A stretch of DNA of 64,000 nucleotides, taken from assembly GCF_036320965.1 (NCBI RefSeq), contig NC_092249.1, positions 11,543,447 through 11,607,446 on the forward strand, in the 5' to 3' direction. The stretch comes from Panulirus ornatus. Lineage: Eukaryota; Arthropoda; Malacostraca; Decapoda; Palinuridae. The position numbers and the translations under genes are program-made. Position 1 is the stretch's first letter. Each line of letters begins with the position of its first letter. The notes under the pieces were generated by a model, which was not told where the DNA came from, searched no databases, and saw only the letters and a program-made list of their open reading frames with translations. This document shows positions 1 through 9,433 of this stretch, in pieces.

Positions 1-283
1 TCAAACCACCTCACACCACACATTGTCCTCAAACATCTCATTTCCAGCACATCCACCCTCCTGCGCACAACTCTATCCATGGCCCACGCCTCGCAACCAT
101 ACAACATTGTTGGAACCATTATTCCTTCAAACATACCCATTTTTGCTTTCCGAGATAATGTTCTCGACTTCCACACATTCTTCAAGGCTCCCAGATTTTC
201 GCCCCCTCCCCCACCCTATGATCCACTTCCGCTTCCATGGTTCCATCCGCTGCCAGATCCACTCCCAGATATCTAAAACATTT
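1..283 (-). mobile_element. RTE-clade LINE fragment (RTE-1)
   Basis: The minus strand encodes part of the region after the reverse transcriptase of the RTE family that fills this window. It runs from the LGVDL stretch near base 270 to the motif MRCLRTMCGVRWF near base 10. The same DNA recurs almost unchanged at 4735-5015, 9930-10205 and elsewhere. The fragment leaves the window on the left, and on the right it stops abruptly after 'cccagatatctaaaac', where Penelope-like sequence begins. It carries no catalytic motif and is a remnant. Confidence 0.9.
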
Positions 284-1462
284 GTAAATTTTCATTTGTT
301 GGCCAAACACAAAGAGCATCATTTACATACCTAAACCAAATTGCATTAGAAGGTAAGATATTCTTTAGGAATTTTGTTTAAAAAAATTCCATATAAAGAG
401 TACTTAGTACAGGTGAAAGAGGGTTACCCATTGCCATACCAAATTTTTGAGCATAATATAATCTCCATTAAATTGAAATACACAGTCTTTTATACAAATT
501 TTATCAGTTCAATGAAATTAGACTTTGAAACAGGTAAGTGAATATCATCCAAGACATCAAATAAATATTCTAAAAGGTCATCAACTGAAACTTTAGTGAA
601 AAGTGAGGAAACTTCAAAGCTAACTAGTTTGAAATCAAAATTAACATTGATATTGTTTATCTTGTTGACCAAATCTACATTGTTCATGATATTAGAATTT
701 GGTGCTTTACCCACTAAAGGGCTTAATAAAGAAACTAACCATTTTGACAATTTATACATGATGGAGCCTACTGAACTCACTATGGTTCTTGCTGGAAAGT
801 TCTGTTTATGTGTTTTGAAAAGTTCATACATATATGGCAATGAAGGAGACAAAGGTGACAAACTTTTGATAAGAGAAATGTTACCTTTCAACAAGTTCAT
901 TTCTTTATTGAAGTGAGAATTAACTGCTTCTAAGGGATTTTTACTAAGTTTAGAATATGTTGTGTTATCATTTAGAAGATCATTCATTTTAGATAAATAG
1001 TTACTTTTGTCTAAAAATCACAACAGTGTTAGCCTTATCTACTTTAGTAATATGTAAATCCTTGTCTTTTTTTTAGGGTGTTTAATAGCTCTTATGAATC
1101 TTTTAGGGCAATTAGCTTCCAATGGTTTTGCCAAACTGGCATACACTAAACTCTTACAGATATTAATATCATCATTACTTAAATTACTCTATTTTTCTAA
1201 ATTACAAAAAGACTGTGACATCAACACAGCTGGCTTCTCTGTTAGAGCACACAAAACTTGAACCATAGCCTAATGCACACAAGGAATCTTTATCTATTTG
1301 TTTATCAGACAGGTTTACCACAAAAGATGGGTTTGTGTTCTTGTTCCAGTCGCTGTTTTTAATAAGATGGTCTAACTTATGATTTAGTGACACTTGTAGC
1401 CTATTGCATTCTTTCCTTAATTCATCGTAGCAATAGTCCAACATCCGGCTCTTCTATTACTT
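284..1462 (-). mobile_element. Penelope-like element, partial inverted copy
   Basis: The minus strand repeats the middle of the long plus-strand PLE at 1463-3970. It runs from the MLDYC motif (about 1444) to just after the YVDD reverse transcriptase box, where it is cut at about 284. Two open stretches remain (1202-1444 and 490-987) in the same order as in the plus copy. Neither the N-terminal part nor the GIY-YIG nuclease is present. The two copies lie head-to-head and differ by many substitutions and small indels. Partial inverted or tandem copies are typical of Penelope insertions. This copy cannot be a twin-priming product of the plus copy, because it duplicates rather than complements it. 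Confidence 0.8.
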
Positions 1463-1495
1463 CTCTACAAGCTGTCCTGGACTTTCTCCTTTCGT

Positions 1496-3788
1496 TACTG
1501 CTTTCTCCAAATCGCTAATCAAGGCTCACCAACTGAAGTTACAATTTGAATTCCTTAGAAAATGCCTTGATGAACAAGTGATGCCATGATCTGTCCTACC
1601 TCAATGTTTGTTGCAGCTGTCTGGTCAACCATCTGACCAATTTCAAAATATTATTTTAAAGAAAAACATTGAATTAAAGAAACTTGAAATGGAGGAGGCT
1701 TTTCATATTTCAAGAGAGAAGAAACGTGCCTTTCAAATGGCAATACCGACACACTGGAAGAACCGGATGTTGGACTATTGCAATGATGAATTAAGGAAAG
1801 AAAGCAATTGGCTACAAGTGTCACTAAATCGTAAGTTCGACCATCTTGTTAAAAACAGTGACTGGACCAAGAACACAAACCCATCTTTTGTGGTAAACCT
1901 GTCTAATAAACAAATAGATAAAGATTCCTTGTGTGCATTAGGCTATGGTTTAAGTTTTGTGTGCTCTAACAGAGAAGCCAGCTGTGTTGATGTGAAAAAG
2001 TCTTTTTGTAATTTAGAAAAATAGAGTAATTTAAGTAATGATGATATTAATATCTGTAAGAGTTTAGTGTATGCCAGTTTGTCAAAAGCAGTGGAAGCTA
2101 ATTGCCCTAAAAGATTCATAAGAGCTATCAACATCTTAAAAAAAGACAAGGATTTACATATTACTAAAGCAGATTAGGCTAACACTGTTGTGATTTTAGA
2201 CAAAAGTAACTATTTATCTAAAATGAATGATCTTCTCAATGATAACACAACATATTCTAAACTTAGTAAAAATCCCTTAGATGCAGTCAATTCTCACTTC
2301 AATAAAGAAATGAACTTGTTGTTGAAAGGTAACACTTCTCTTATCAAAAGTTTGTCATCTTTGTCCCCTTCATTGCCATATATGTATGGACTTATCAAAA
2401 CACATAAACAGAACTTTCCAGCAAGAATTATAGTGAGTTCAGCAGGCTCCATCACGTATAAATTGTCAAAATGGTTAGTTTCTTTATTAAGCCTTTAGTG
2501 AGTGAAGTATCAAATTCTAATATCATGAACAATGTAGATTTGGTCAACAAGATAAACAATATCAATGTTAATTTTGATTTCAAACTAGTTAGCTTTGAAG
2601 TTTCCTCACTTTTCACTAAAGTTCCAGTTGATGACCTTTTAGAATATTTATTTGATGTCTTGGATGATATTCACTTACCTGTTTCAAAGTCTAATTTCAT
2701 TCAACTGATAAAATTTGTATAAAAGACTGTGTATTTCAATTTAATGGAGATTATATTATGCTCAAAAATTTGGTATGGCAATGGGTAACCCACTTTCACC
2801 TGTACTAAGTACTCTTTATATGGAATTTTTTTAAACAAAATTCCTAAAAAATATCTTACCTTCTAATGCAATTAGGTTTAGGTATGTAGATGATGTTCTT
2901 TGTGTTTGGCCAATAAATGAAAATTTACAAATATTTCTCCCCTTACTTAACAATTTAGTACCTTCCATCAAATTTACTGTAGAAAATGTAAGTAATGGTA
3001 TGTTACCATTTTCAGATTGCATGATCCATAGACAAGGAAACAAGTTTAAGTTTAGCATATACAGAAAACCCACCAATGTATGCTCATATATCCATTATTA
3101 CTCATCTCAACATGACAGAGTTAGATTATCATCATTTCAATCGATGTTCCTTAGGGCATTACGTATTTGCAGTCCAGAGTTTATTGATGAAGAGTTTGAG
3201 AAGATATATTCTATTGGATCTAAGTTAAAGTACCCTAGATCTTTCAATGATGAATCCCTTAAGTTAGCAAAGAAATCATTTTATAGAGTTGAGCCCAAAC
3301 CTGCCATTGACACCAAGAATCTTTTAGTTCTCGCTTTTAATAATAATTTCAATTGCTTCCCAGGTTGCTTAAATCCTTTAATGTAAATGTTGTCTTTAGC
3401 AACGGTAATACTATAAAGAATATCTTAATCAGGAATTCACCAGAAAATTCTCTTGGATGCATCTATAAAGTACCTTGTGGAAACTGTGATAAATTTTATG
3501 TTGGTCAGACTGGTAAGGATCTTTCTGTTAGAATTAAGCAACATAAATATAGCATAAGAATGGGACAAGAATCAAATGCCTTGTTTAATCATGTTCAAAA
3601 CTATGATCATTGTATTGACTGAAGTAACGCCATCTCAGTTATTAACTCTTAACTCTATTACCAAGAGAAATATCATTGAATCTTCTATTATTAAAAACAC
3701 AAAGAATTATAATCTTAATATTAGTGATGGTATACACAAATTAGATAACTTTATTGTTGATAAGATTTGTAAAATGATAAGTTTATGA
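1496..3788 (+). pseudogene. Penelope-like polyprotein (RT + GIY-YIG), broken
   Basis: The reading frame is split into about six pieces. The N-terminal part (motif LIKAHQLKL near 1520) is followed by a stop at 1588-1590 and resumes at 1608-2024. The reverse transcriptase includes a KTHKQNFPARIIV stretch (about 2398-2437) and the catalytic YVDD box at 2883-2894, followed by the KFSIYRKPTNV stretch (about 3047-3078). The endonuclease shows CIYKVPC and YVGQTG near 3459-3512, with a downstream glutamate in NIIESSIIK near 3670. A TGA interrupts the nuclease just after 3620. The CxxC pair inside the nuclease resembles Neptune-type PLEs, but subfamily placement is a guess. The copy cannot make a working protein. 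Confidence 0.8.
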
Positions 3789-3888
3789 ATGCTCGTTGTA
3801 TGTTTTGGACAATCACGTTTACCAAATGGCATCCTAGCTTTGTCTCTTTGATGTATATCAACTGACTGTTATATTTCTCTCTTGTGTC

Positions 3889-3929
3889 TCCCCTGATGAT
3901 GCGATTATTACACAAAAGTGCACTTGGGA
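3889..3929 (+). ncRNA. Hammerhead ribozyme-like motif in PLE 3' region (degenerate)
   Basis: The order of core parts fits a type I hammerhead. CCC (3890-3892) precedes the box CTGATGA (3893-3899). A short hairpin follows, then AAAA (3914-3917) where the conserved box is GAAA, then a loop-less self-complementary stem GTG/CAC (3918-3923), then TT and GGG (3926-3928), which can pair with the upstream CCC. Hammerheads with very short stem III are known from Penelope-like elements. The G-to-A change in the GAAA box and a weak stem II suggest that this copy is inactive. No folding was computed. Confidence 0.45.
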
Positions 3930-3970
3930 ACTTTTCGTGTTTCATTTTCCCCGTGGATTCACAGGAATAT

Positions 3971-6222
3971 ATATTATTTTTATTCTATTTATTTTGATTT
4001 GTCGCTGTCTCCCGCGTTTGCGAGGTAGCGCAAGGAAACAGACGAAAGAAATGGCCGAACCAATCCCCATACACATGTATATACACACATGTCCACACAC
4101 GCAAATATACATACCTATACATCTCAATATACACATATATATATATACACACACACAGACACATACATATATACCCATGCACACAATTCACACTGTCTGC
4201 CTTTATTAATTCCCATCGCCATATTGCCACACATGGAATACCATCCCCCTCCCCCCTCATGTGTGCGGGGTAGCGCTACGAAAAGACAACAAAGGCCCCA
4301 TTCGTTCACACAAAGTCTCTAGCTGTCATGCAATAATGCCCGAAACCACAGCTCCCTTTCCACATCCAGGCCCCACACAGCTTTCCATGGTTTACCCCAG
4401 ACACTTCACATGCCCTGATTCAATCCACTGACAGCACGTCAACCCCGGTATACCACATCAATCCAATTCACTCTATTCCTTACCCGCCTTTCACCCTCCT
4501 GCATGTTCAGGCCCCGATTACTCAAAATCTTTTTCACTCCATCTTTCCACCTCCAATTTGGTCTCCCACTTCTCCTCGTTCCCTCCACCTCCAACACATA
4601 TATCCTCTTGGTCAATCTTTCCTCACTCATTCCCTCCATGTGCCCAAACCATTTCAAAACACCCTCTTCTGCTCTCTCAACCACGCTCTTTTTATTTCCA
4701 TACATCTCTCTTACCCTTACATTACTTACCCGATCAAACCACCTCACACCACACATTGTCCTCAAACATCTCATTTCCAGCACATCCACCCTCCTGCGCA
4801 CAACTCTATCCATGGCCCACGCCTCGCAACCATACAACATTGTTGGAACCATTATTCCTTCAAACATACCCATTTTTTGCTTTCCAAGATAAAGTTCTCG
4901 ACTTCCACACATTCTTCAAGGCTCCCAGGATTTTCGCCCCCTCCCCCACCCTATGATTCACTTCCGCTTCCATGGTTCCATCCACTGCCAGATCCACTCC
5001 CAGATATCTAAAACACTTTACTTCCTCCAGTTTTTCTCCATTCAAACTTACCTCCCAATTGACTTGACCCTCAACCCTACTGTACCTAAAGACCTTGCTC
5101 TTATTCACATTTACTCTTAACTTTCTTCTTTCACACGCTTTACCAAACTCAGTCACCAGCTTCTGCAGTTTCTCACATGAATCAGCCACCAGCGCTGTAT
5201 CATCAGCGAACAACAACTGACTCACTTCCCAAGCTCTCTCATCCACAACAGACTTCATTTTTGCCCCTCTTTCCAAAACTCTTGCATTCACCTTCCTAAC
5301 AACCCCATCCATAAACAAATTAAACAACCATGGAGACATCACACACCCCTGCCGCAAACCTACATTCACTGAGAACCAATCACTTTCCTCTCTTCCTAAA
5401 CGTACACATGCCTTACATTCTCGATAAAAACTTTTCACTGCTTCTAACAACTGGCCACCCACACCATATATTCTTAATACCTTCCACAGAGCATCTCAAT
5501 CAACTCTATCATATGCCTCCTCCAGATCCATAAATGCTACATATAAATCCATTTGCTTTTCTAAGTATTTCTTACATACATTCCTCAAAGCAAACACCTG
5601 ATCCGCACATCCTCTACCACTTCTGAAACCACACTGCTCTTCCCCAATCTGATGCTCTGTACATGCCTTCACCCTCTCAATCAATGCCCTCCCATATAAT
5701 TTACCAGGAATACTCAACAAACTTATACCTCTGTAATTTGAGCACTCACTCTTATCCTCTTTGCCTTTGTACAATGGCACTATGCACGCATTCCGCCAAT
5801 CCTCAGGCACCTCACCATGAGTCATACATACATTAAATAACCTTACCAACCGGTCAACAATACAGTCACCCCCTTTTTTAGTAAATTCCACTGCAATACC
5901 ATCCAAACCTGCTGCCTTGCCGGCTTTCATCTTCTGCAAAGCTTTTACTACCTCTTCTCTGTTTACCAAAGCATTTTCCCGAACCCTCTCACTTTGCACA
6001 CCACCTCGACCAAGACACCCTATATCTGCCACTCTATCATCAAACACATTCAACAAACCTTCAAAATACTCACTCCATCTCCTTCTCACATCACCACTAT
6101 TTGTTATCATCTCCCCATTAGCGCCCTTCACTGAAGTTCCCATTTGCTCCCTTGTCCTACGCACTTTATTTACCTCCTTCCAGAACATCTTTTTATTCTC
6201 CATAAAATCCAATGATACTCTC
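3971..6222 (-). mobile_element. RTE LINE, 5'-truncated, long 3' UTR form (RTE-2)
   Basis: The 3' end lies at the left (complement of 'gcgggagacagcgac') with the long form of the 3' UTR up to about 4440. The coding part is read right to left from the linker before the RT (motif NKKMFWKEVNK near 6190) to the C-terminus near 4442. It contains GLRQGCVMSPWLFN and LLFADDTALVA. Frameshifts separate the open pieces at 5496-6212, 4860-5462 and 4439-4912. The endonuclease domain is missing, so the copy is 5'-truncated at about 6222, where it meets an RTE 3' UTR in the opposite orientation. Confidence 0.9.
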
Positions 6223-6398
6223 TGTGTGTGTATATATATGTGTACATTGAGATGTATAGGTATGTATATTTGTGTGTGTGTGGACGTGTATGTATATACA
6301 TGTGTATGGGGGTGGGTTGGGCCATTTCTTTCATCTGTTTCCTTGCGCTACCTCGCAAACGCGGGAGACAGCGACAAAGCAAAATAAATAAATATAAA

Positions 6399-6400
<2 letters not shown>
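6223..6400 (+). mobile_element. RTE 3' UTR fragment (RTE-3)
   Basis: This is only the last part of the RTE 3' UTR on the plus strand, ending in 'gcgggagacagcgacaaagc' and an AATAAATAAATATAAA tail that runs into (TA)n. It is head-to-head with RTE-2. Because RTE-2 has its own 3' end, this is a separate, extremely 5'-truncated insertion and not a twin-primed part of RTE-2. Confidence 0.8.
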
Positions 6401-6431
<31 letters not shown>

Positions 6432-6440
6432 ATATATATG
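6396..6440. repeat. (TA)n tract
   Basis: Imperfect TA repeat between the 3' tail of RTE-3 and the tail of SINE-1. Confidence 0.95.
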
Positions 6441-6445
6441 TATAT

Positions 6446-6690
6446 TTTTTTTTTTCCAAACTATTCGCCATTTCCCGCATTAGCGAGGTAGCGTTAAGAA
6501 CAGAGGACTGGGCCTTTGAGGGAACATCCTCACCTGGCCCCCTTCTCTGTTCCTTCTTTTGGGAAAAAAAAAAAAAAAAAACGAGAGGGGAGGATTTCCA
6601 GCCACCCGCTCCCTCCCCTTTTAGTCGCCTTCTGCGACACGCAGGGAATACGTGGGAAGTATTCTTTCTCCCCTAACCCCAGGGATATAT
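6446..6690 (-). mobile_element. RTE-derived SINE, copy 1
   Basis: A repeat of about 245 bp on the minus strand. The 3' tail is at the left (poly-T here) and the 5' end, 'tccctggggttagggg' in sense, is at the right. It contains the block 'gcgggaaatggcgaatag' near its 3' end and 'gaatacttcccacgtattc' near its 5' end. Seven copies occur in the window. The 5' half matches the 5' UTR of the RTE at 11936-12040, and the 3' block resembles the RTE 3' end, as expected for a non-autonomous RTE passenger. Confidence 0.8.
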
Positions 6691-6705
6691 ATACATATAT
6701 ATCAT

Positions 6706-6967
6706 TCTTTCTTTCTTTATTTCAAACTATTTGCCATTTCCCGCGTTAGCGAGGTAGCGTTAAGAACAGAGGACCGGGCCTTTGAGGGAATATCCTCACC
6801 TGGCCCCCTTCTCTGTTCCTTCCTTTGGAAAATTAAAAAAAAAAACGAGAGGGGAGGATTTCCAGCCCCACGCTCCCTCCCCTTTTAATCGCCTTCTACG
6901 ACACGCAGGGAATACGTGGGAAGTATTCTTTCTCCCCTATCCCCAGGGATACCCTATCCCCAGGGAT
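6706..6967 (-). mobile_element. RTE-derived SINE, copy 2, with duplicated 5' tip
   Basis: Same family as copy 1, in the same orientation and only about 20 bp away. Its 5' tip is present twice in tandem ('ccctatccccagggata' at about 6938-6953 and 6953-6967). It abuts the tRNA-Met half at 6968. The A-rich centre is shorter than in copy 1. Confidence 0.8.
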
Positions 6968-6998
6968 AGCAGAGTAGCGCAGTGGAAGCGTGCTGGGC

Positions 6999-7003
<5 letters not shown>
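6968..7003 (+). tRNA. 5' half of initiator tRNA-Met (truncated at anticodon loop)
   Basis: The 36 bases match the 5' half of metazoan initiator tRNA-Met as I know it, with one visible change at base 9 of the tRNA (A for G). The match covers the acceptor strand, the D-arm with the A-box region (GCGCAGTGGAAGCG), the anticodon stem 5' strand GCTGGG and the CAT anticodon. It stops just after the anticodon, where a (TA)n tract takes over. The 3' half was not found in the window, so this is not a functional gene. It may be a copied tRNA half joined during retrotransposition or a broken tRNA gene. Confidence 0.7.

Positions 7004-7041
<38 letters not shown>
7001..7041. repeat. (TA)n tract
   Basis: Pure TA repeat joining the tRNA half to the truncated 5' end of RTE-4. 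Confidence 0.95.
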
Positions 7042-7045
<4 letters not shown>

Positions 7046-8445
7046 TATTTAATGTATGTATGACTCATGGTGAGGTGCCTGAGGATTGGCGGAATGCATG
7101 CATAGTGCCATTGTACAAAGGCAAAGGGGATAAGAGTGAGTGCTCAAATTACAGAGGTATAAGTTTGTTGAGTATTCCTGGTAAATTATATGGAAGGGTA
7201 CTGATTGAGAGGGTGAAGGCATGTACAGAGCATCAGATTGGGGAAGAGCAGTGTGGTTTCAGAAGTGGTAGAGGATGTGTGGATCAGGTGTTTGCTTTGA
7301 AGAATGTATGTGAGAAATACTTAGAAAAGCAAATGGATTTGTATGTAGCATTTATGGATCTGGAGAAGGCATATGATAGAGTTGATAGAGATGCTCTGTG
7401 GAAGGTATTAAGAATATATGGTGTGGGAGGAAAGTTGTTAGAAGCAGTGAAAAGTTTTTATCGAGGATGTAAGGCATGTGTACATGTAGGAAGAGAGGAA
7501 AGTGATTGGTTCTCAGTGAATGTAGGTTTGCGGCAGGGGTGTGTGATGTCTCCATGGTTGTTTAATTTGTTTATGGATGGGGTTGTTAGGGAGGTAAAGG
7601 CAAGAGTTTTGGAAAGAAGGGCAAGTATGAAGTCTGTTGGGGATGAGAGAGCTTGGGAAGTGAGTCAGTTGTTGTTCGCTGATGATACAGCGCTGTTGGC
7701 TGATTCATGTGAGAAACTGCAGAAGCTGGTGACTGAGTTTGGAAAAGTGTGTGGAAGAAGAAAGTTAAGAGTAAATGTGAATAAGAGCAAGGTTATTAGG
7801 TACAGTAGGGTTGAGGGTCAAGTCAATTGGGAGGTGAGTTTGAATGGAGAAAAATTGGAGGAAGTGAAGTGTTTTAGATATCTGGGAGTTGATCTGGCAG
7901 CGGATGGAACCATGGAAGCGGAAGTGGATCATAGGGTGGGGGAGGGGGCGAAAATCCTGGGGGCCTTGAAGAATGTGTGGAAGTCGAGAACATTATCTCG
8001 GAAAGCAAAAATGGGTATGTTTGAAGGAATAGTGGTTCCAACAATGTTGTATGGTTGCGAGGCGTGGGCTATGGATAGAGTTGTGCGCAGGAGGATGGAT
8101 GTGCTGGAAATGAGATGTTTGAGGACAATGTGTGGTGTGAGGTGGTTTGATCGAGTGAGTAACGTAAGGGTAAGAGAGATGTGTGGAAATAAAAAGAGCG
8201 TGGTTGAGAGAGCAGAAGAGGGTGTTTTGAAGTGGTTTAGGCACATGGAGAGGATGAGTGAGGAAAGATTGACCAAGAGGATATATGTGTCGGAGGTGGA
8301 GGGAACAAGGAGAAGAGGGAGACCAAATTGGAGGTGGAAAGATGGAGTGAAAAAGATTTTGTGTGATCGGGGCCTGAACATGCAGGAGGGTGAAAGGAGG
8401 GCAAGGAATAGAGTGAATTGGAGCGATGTGGTATACCGGGGTTGA
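7042..8445 (+). pseudogene. RTE reverse transcriptase, C-terminal two thirds, frame open
   Basis: An uninterrupted frame of about 468 codons runs from the RT region RLFNVCMTHGEVPEDW to the normal stop. It contains the KAYDRVD stretch, GLRQGCVMSPWLFN (about 7523-7564) and the catalytic box FADDTALLA (about 7674-7700). The C-terminal tail carries GRPNWRWKDGVKK (about 8315-8353), which is typical of RTE-like proteins. The endonuclease and the N-terminal RT part are absent. The frame is also open through the upstream (TA)n and tRNA half, but that is chance and not a real start. Confidence 0.85.
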
Positions 8446-8637
8446 CGTGCTGTCAGTGGATTGAAGCAGGGCATGTGAAGCGTCTGGGGTAAACCATGGA
8501 AAGCTGTGTAGGTATGTATATTTTGCGTGTGTGGACGTATGTATATACATGTGTATGGGGGGGGGGTTGGGCCATTTCTTTCGTCTGTTTCCTTGCGCTA
8601 CCTCGCAAACGCGGGAGACAGCGACAAAGTATAATAA

Positions 8638-8642
<5 letters not shown>
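7042..8642 (+). mobile_element. RTE LINE, 5'-truncated, young (RTE-4)
   Basis: This copy begins inside the RT domain directly after (TA)n, with 'aaggttatttaatgtatg', and continues to a complete short-form 3' UTR ending in 'gcgggagacagcgac' and an AATAAATA tail. The 3' UTR is about 190 bp. It belongs to the young class, which looks nearly identical between copies. Confidence 0.92.
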
Positions 8643-8721
<79 letters not shown>

Positions 8722-8748
8722 TATATAAATATATATAAATATATATAA

Positions 8749-8804
<56 letters not shown>
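8643..8804. repeat. (TA)n tract with AAATATAT interruptions
   Basis: About 160 bp of TA repeat. Five evenly spaced 'TATAAATA' interruptions lie at about 8715-8762. It joins the RTE-4 tail to the 5' end of SINE-3. Confidence 0.95.
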
Positions 8805-8807
<3 letters not shown>

Positions 8808-9044
8808 CCCTGGGGATAGGGGATTAAGAATACTTCCCACGTATTCCCTGCGTGTCGTAGAAGGCGACTAAAAGGGGAGGGAGCAGGGGGCTGGAAATCC
8901 TCCCCTCTCGTTTTTTTTCTTTAATTTTCCAAAAGAAGGAACAGAGGGGGCCAGGTGAGGATATTCCAAAAAAGGCCCAGTCCTCTGTTCTTAACGCTAC
9001 CTCGCTAATGCGGGAAATGGCGAGTAGTTTAAAAGAAAGAAAAA

Positions 9045-9052
<8 letters not shown>
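8805..9052 (+). mobile_element. RTE-derived SINE, copy 3
   Basis: Plus-strand copy starting at the TATCCCTGGGGATAGGGG tip. A T-rich centre follows and the 3' block ends with 'gcgggaaatggcgagtag' and an A-rich tail running into (TA)n. Confidence 0.8.

Positions 9053-9120
<68 letters not shown>
9053..9120. repeat. (TA)n tract
   Basis: TA repeat between the SINE-3 tail and the SINE-4 head. Confidence 0.95.
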
Positions 9121-9124
<4 letters not shown>

Positions 9125-9360
9125 TGGTGATAGGGGATTAAGAATACTTCCCACGTATTCCCTGCGTGTCGTAGAAGGCGACTAAAAGGGGAGGGAGCAG
9201 GGGGGCTGGAAATCCTCCCCTCTTTTTTTTTTTTTTTCAATTTTCCAAAAGAAGGAACAGAGAATTGGGCCAGGTGAGGGTATTCCCTCAAAGGCCCAGT
9301 CCTCTGTTCTTAACGCTACCTTGCTAATGCGGGAAATGGCGAATAGTTTGAAAGAAAGAA

Positions 9361-9363
<3 letters not shown>
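9121..9363 (+). mobile_element. RTE-derived SINE, copy 4
   Basis: Plus-strand copy with a slightly mutated 5' tip ('atcctggtgatagggg'). It keeps the GAATAC/GTATTC hairpin, the GTCG/CGAC hairpin and the 3' block 'gcgggaaatggcgaatag', and is followed by (TA)n. Confidence 0.8.

Positions 9364-9430
<67 letters not shown>
9363..9430. repeat. (TA)n tract
   Basis: TA repeat between the SINE-4 tail and the 3' end of RTE-5. Two element tails therefore face each other across it. Confidence 0.95.

Positions 9431-9433
<3 letters not shown>

Larger units (their letters stand above)
1463..3970 (+). mobile_element. Penelope-like retroelement with GIY-YIG endonuclease, decayed
   Basis: This is a long PLE copy. 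It begins with an N-terminal region around 1490, continues through the reverse transcriptase and a C-terminal GIY-YIG endonuclease, and ends in a 3' region with a hammerhead-like motif at 3889-3929. It abuts the 3' end of an RTE at about 3970. Penelope-like elements copy their RNA at target sites using a telomerase-related reverse transcriptase; copies with the GIY-YIG domain can cut their own targets. The exact left boundary is uncertain because it joins the inverted partial copy. I see no clear target-site duplication. Confidence 0.85.

Noticed and set aside
284..3970. Twin priming as an explanation for the inverted Penelope pair
   Set aside because: The inverted part duplicates sequence present in the plus copy, while twin priming would split one copy without overlap.
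4089..4322. YTHTHIYI-type ORFs near RTE 3' UTRs
   Set aside because: They are translations of the TA/CA-rich RTE 3' UTR.
6982..8445. A 487-codon ORF starting inside the tRNA half and (TA)n, suggesting a new fusion protein
   Set aside because: The first ~20 codons are the translated tRNA half and TA repeat (IYIYIY). The real RTE coding part is simply truncated at 7042.
8643..8804. Evenly spaced units resembling a CRISPR-like or satellite array
   Set aside because: It is a TA microsatellite with interruptions; there are no unique spacers and the genome is eukaryotic.
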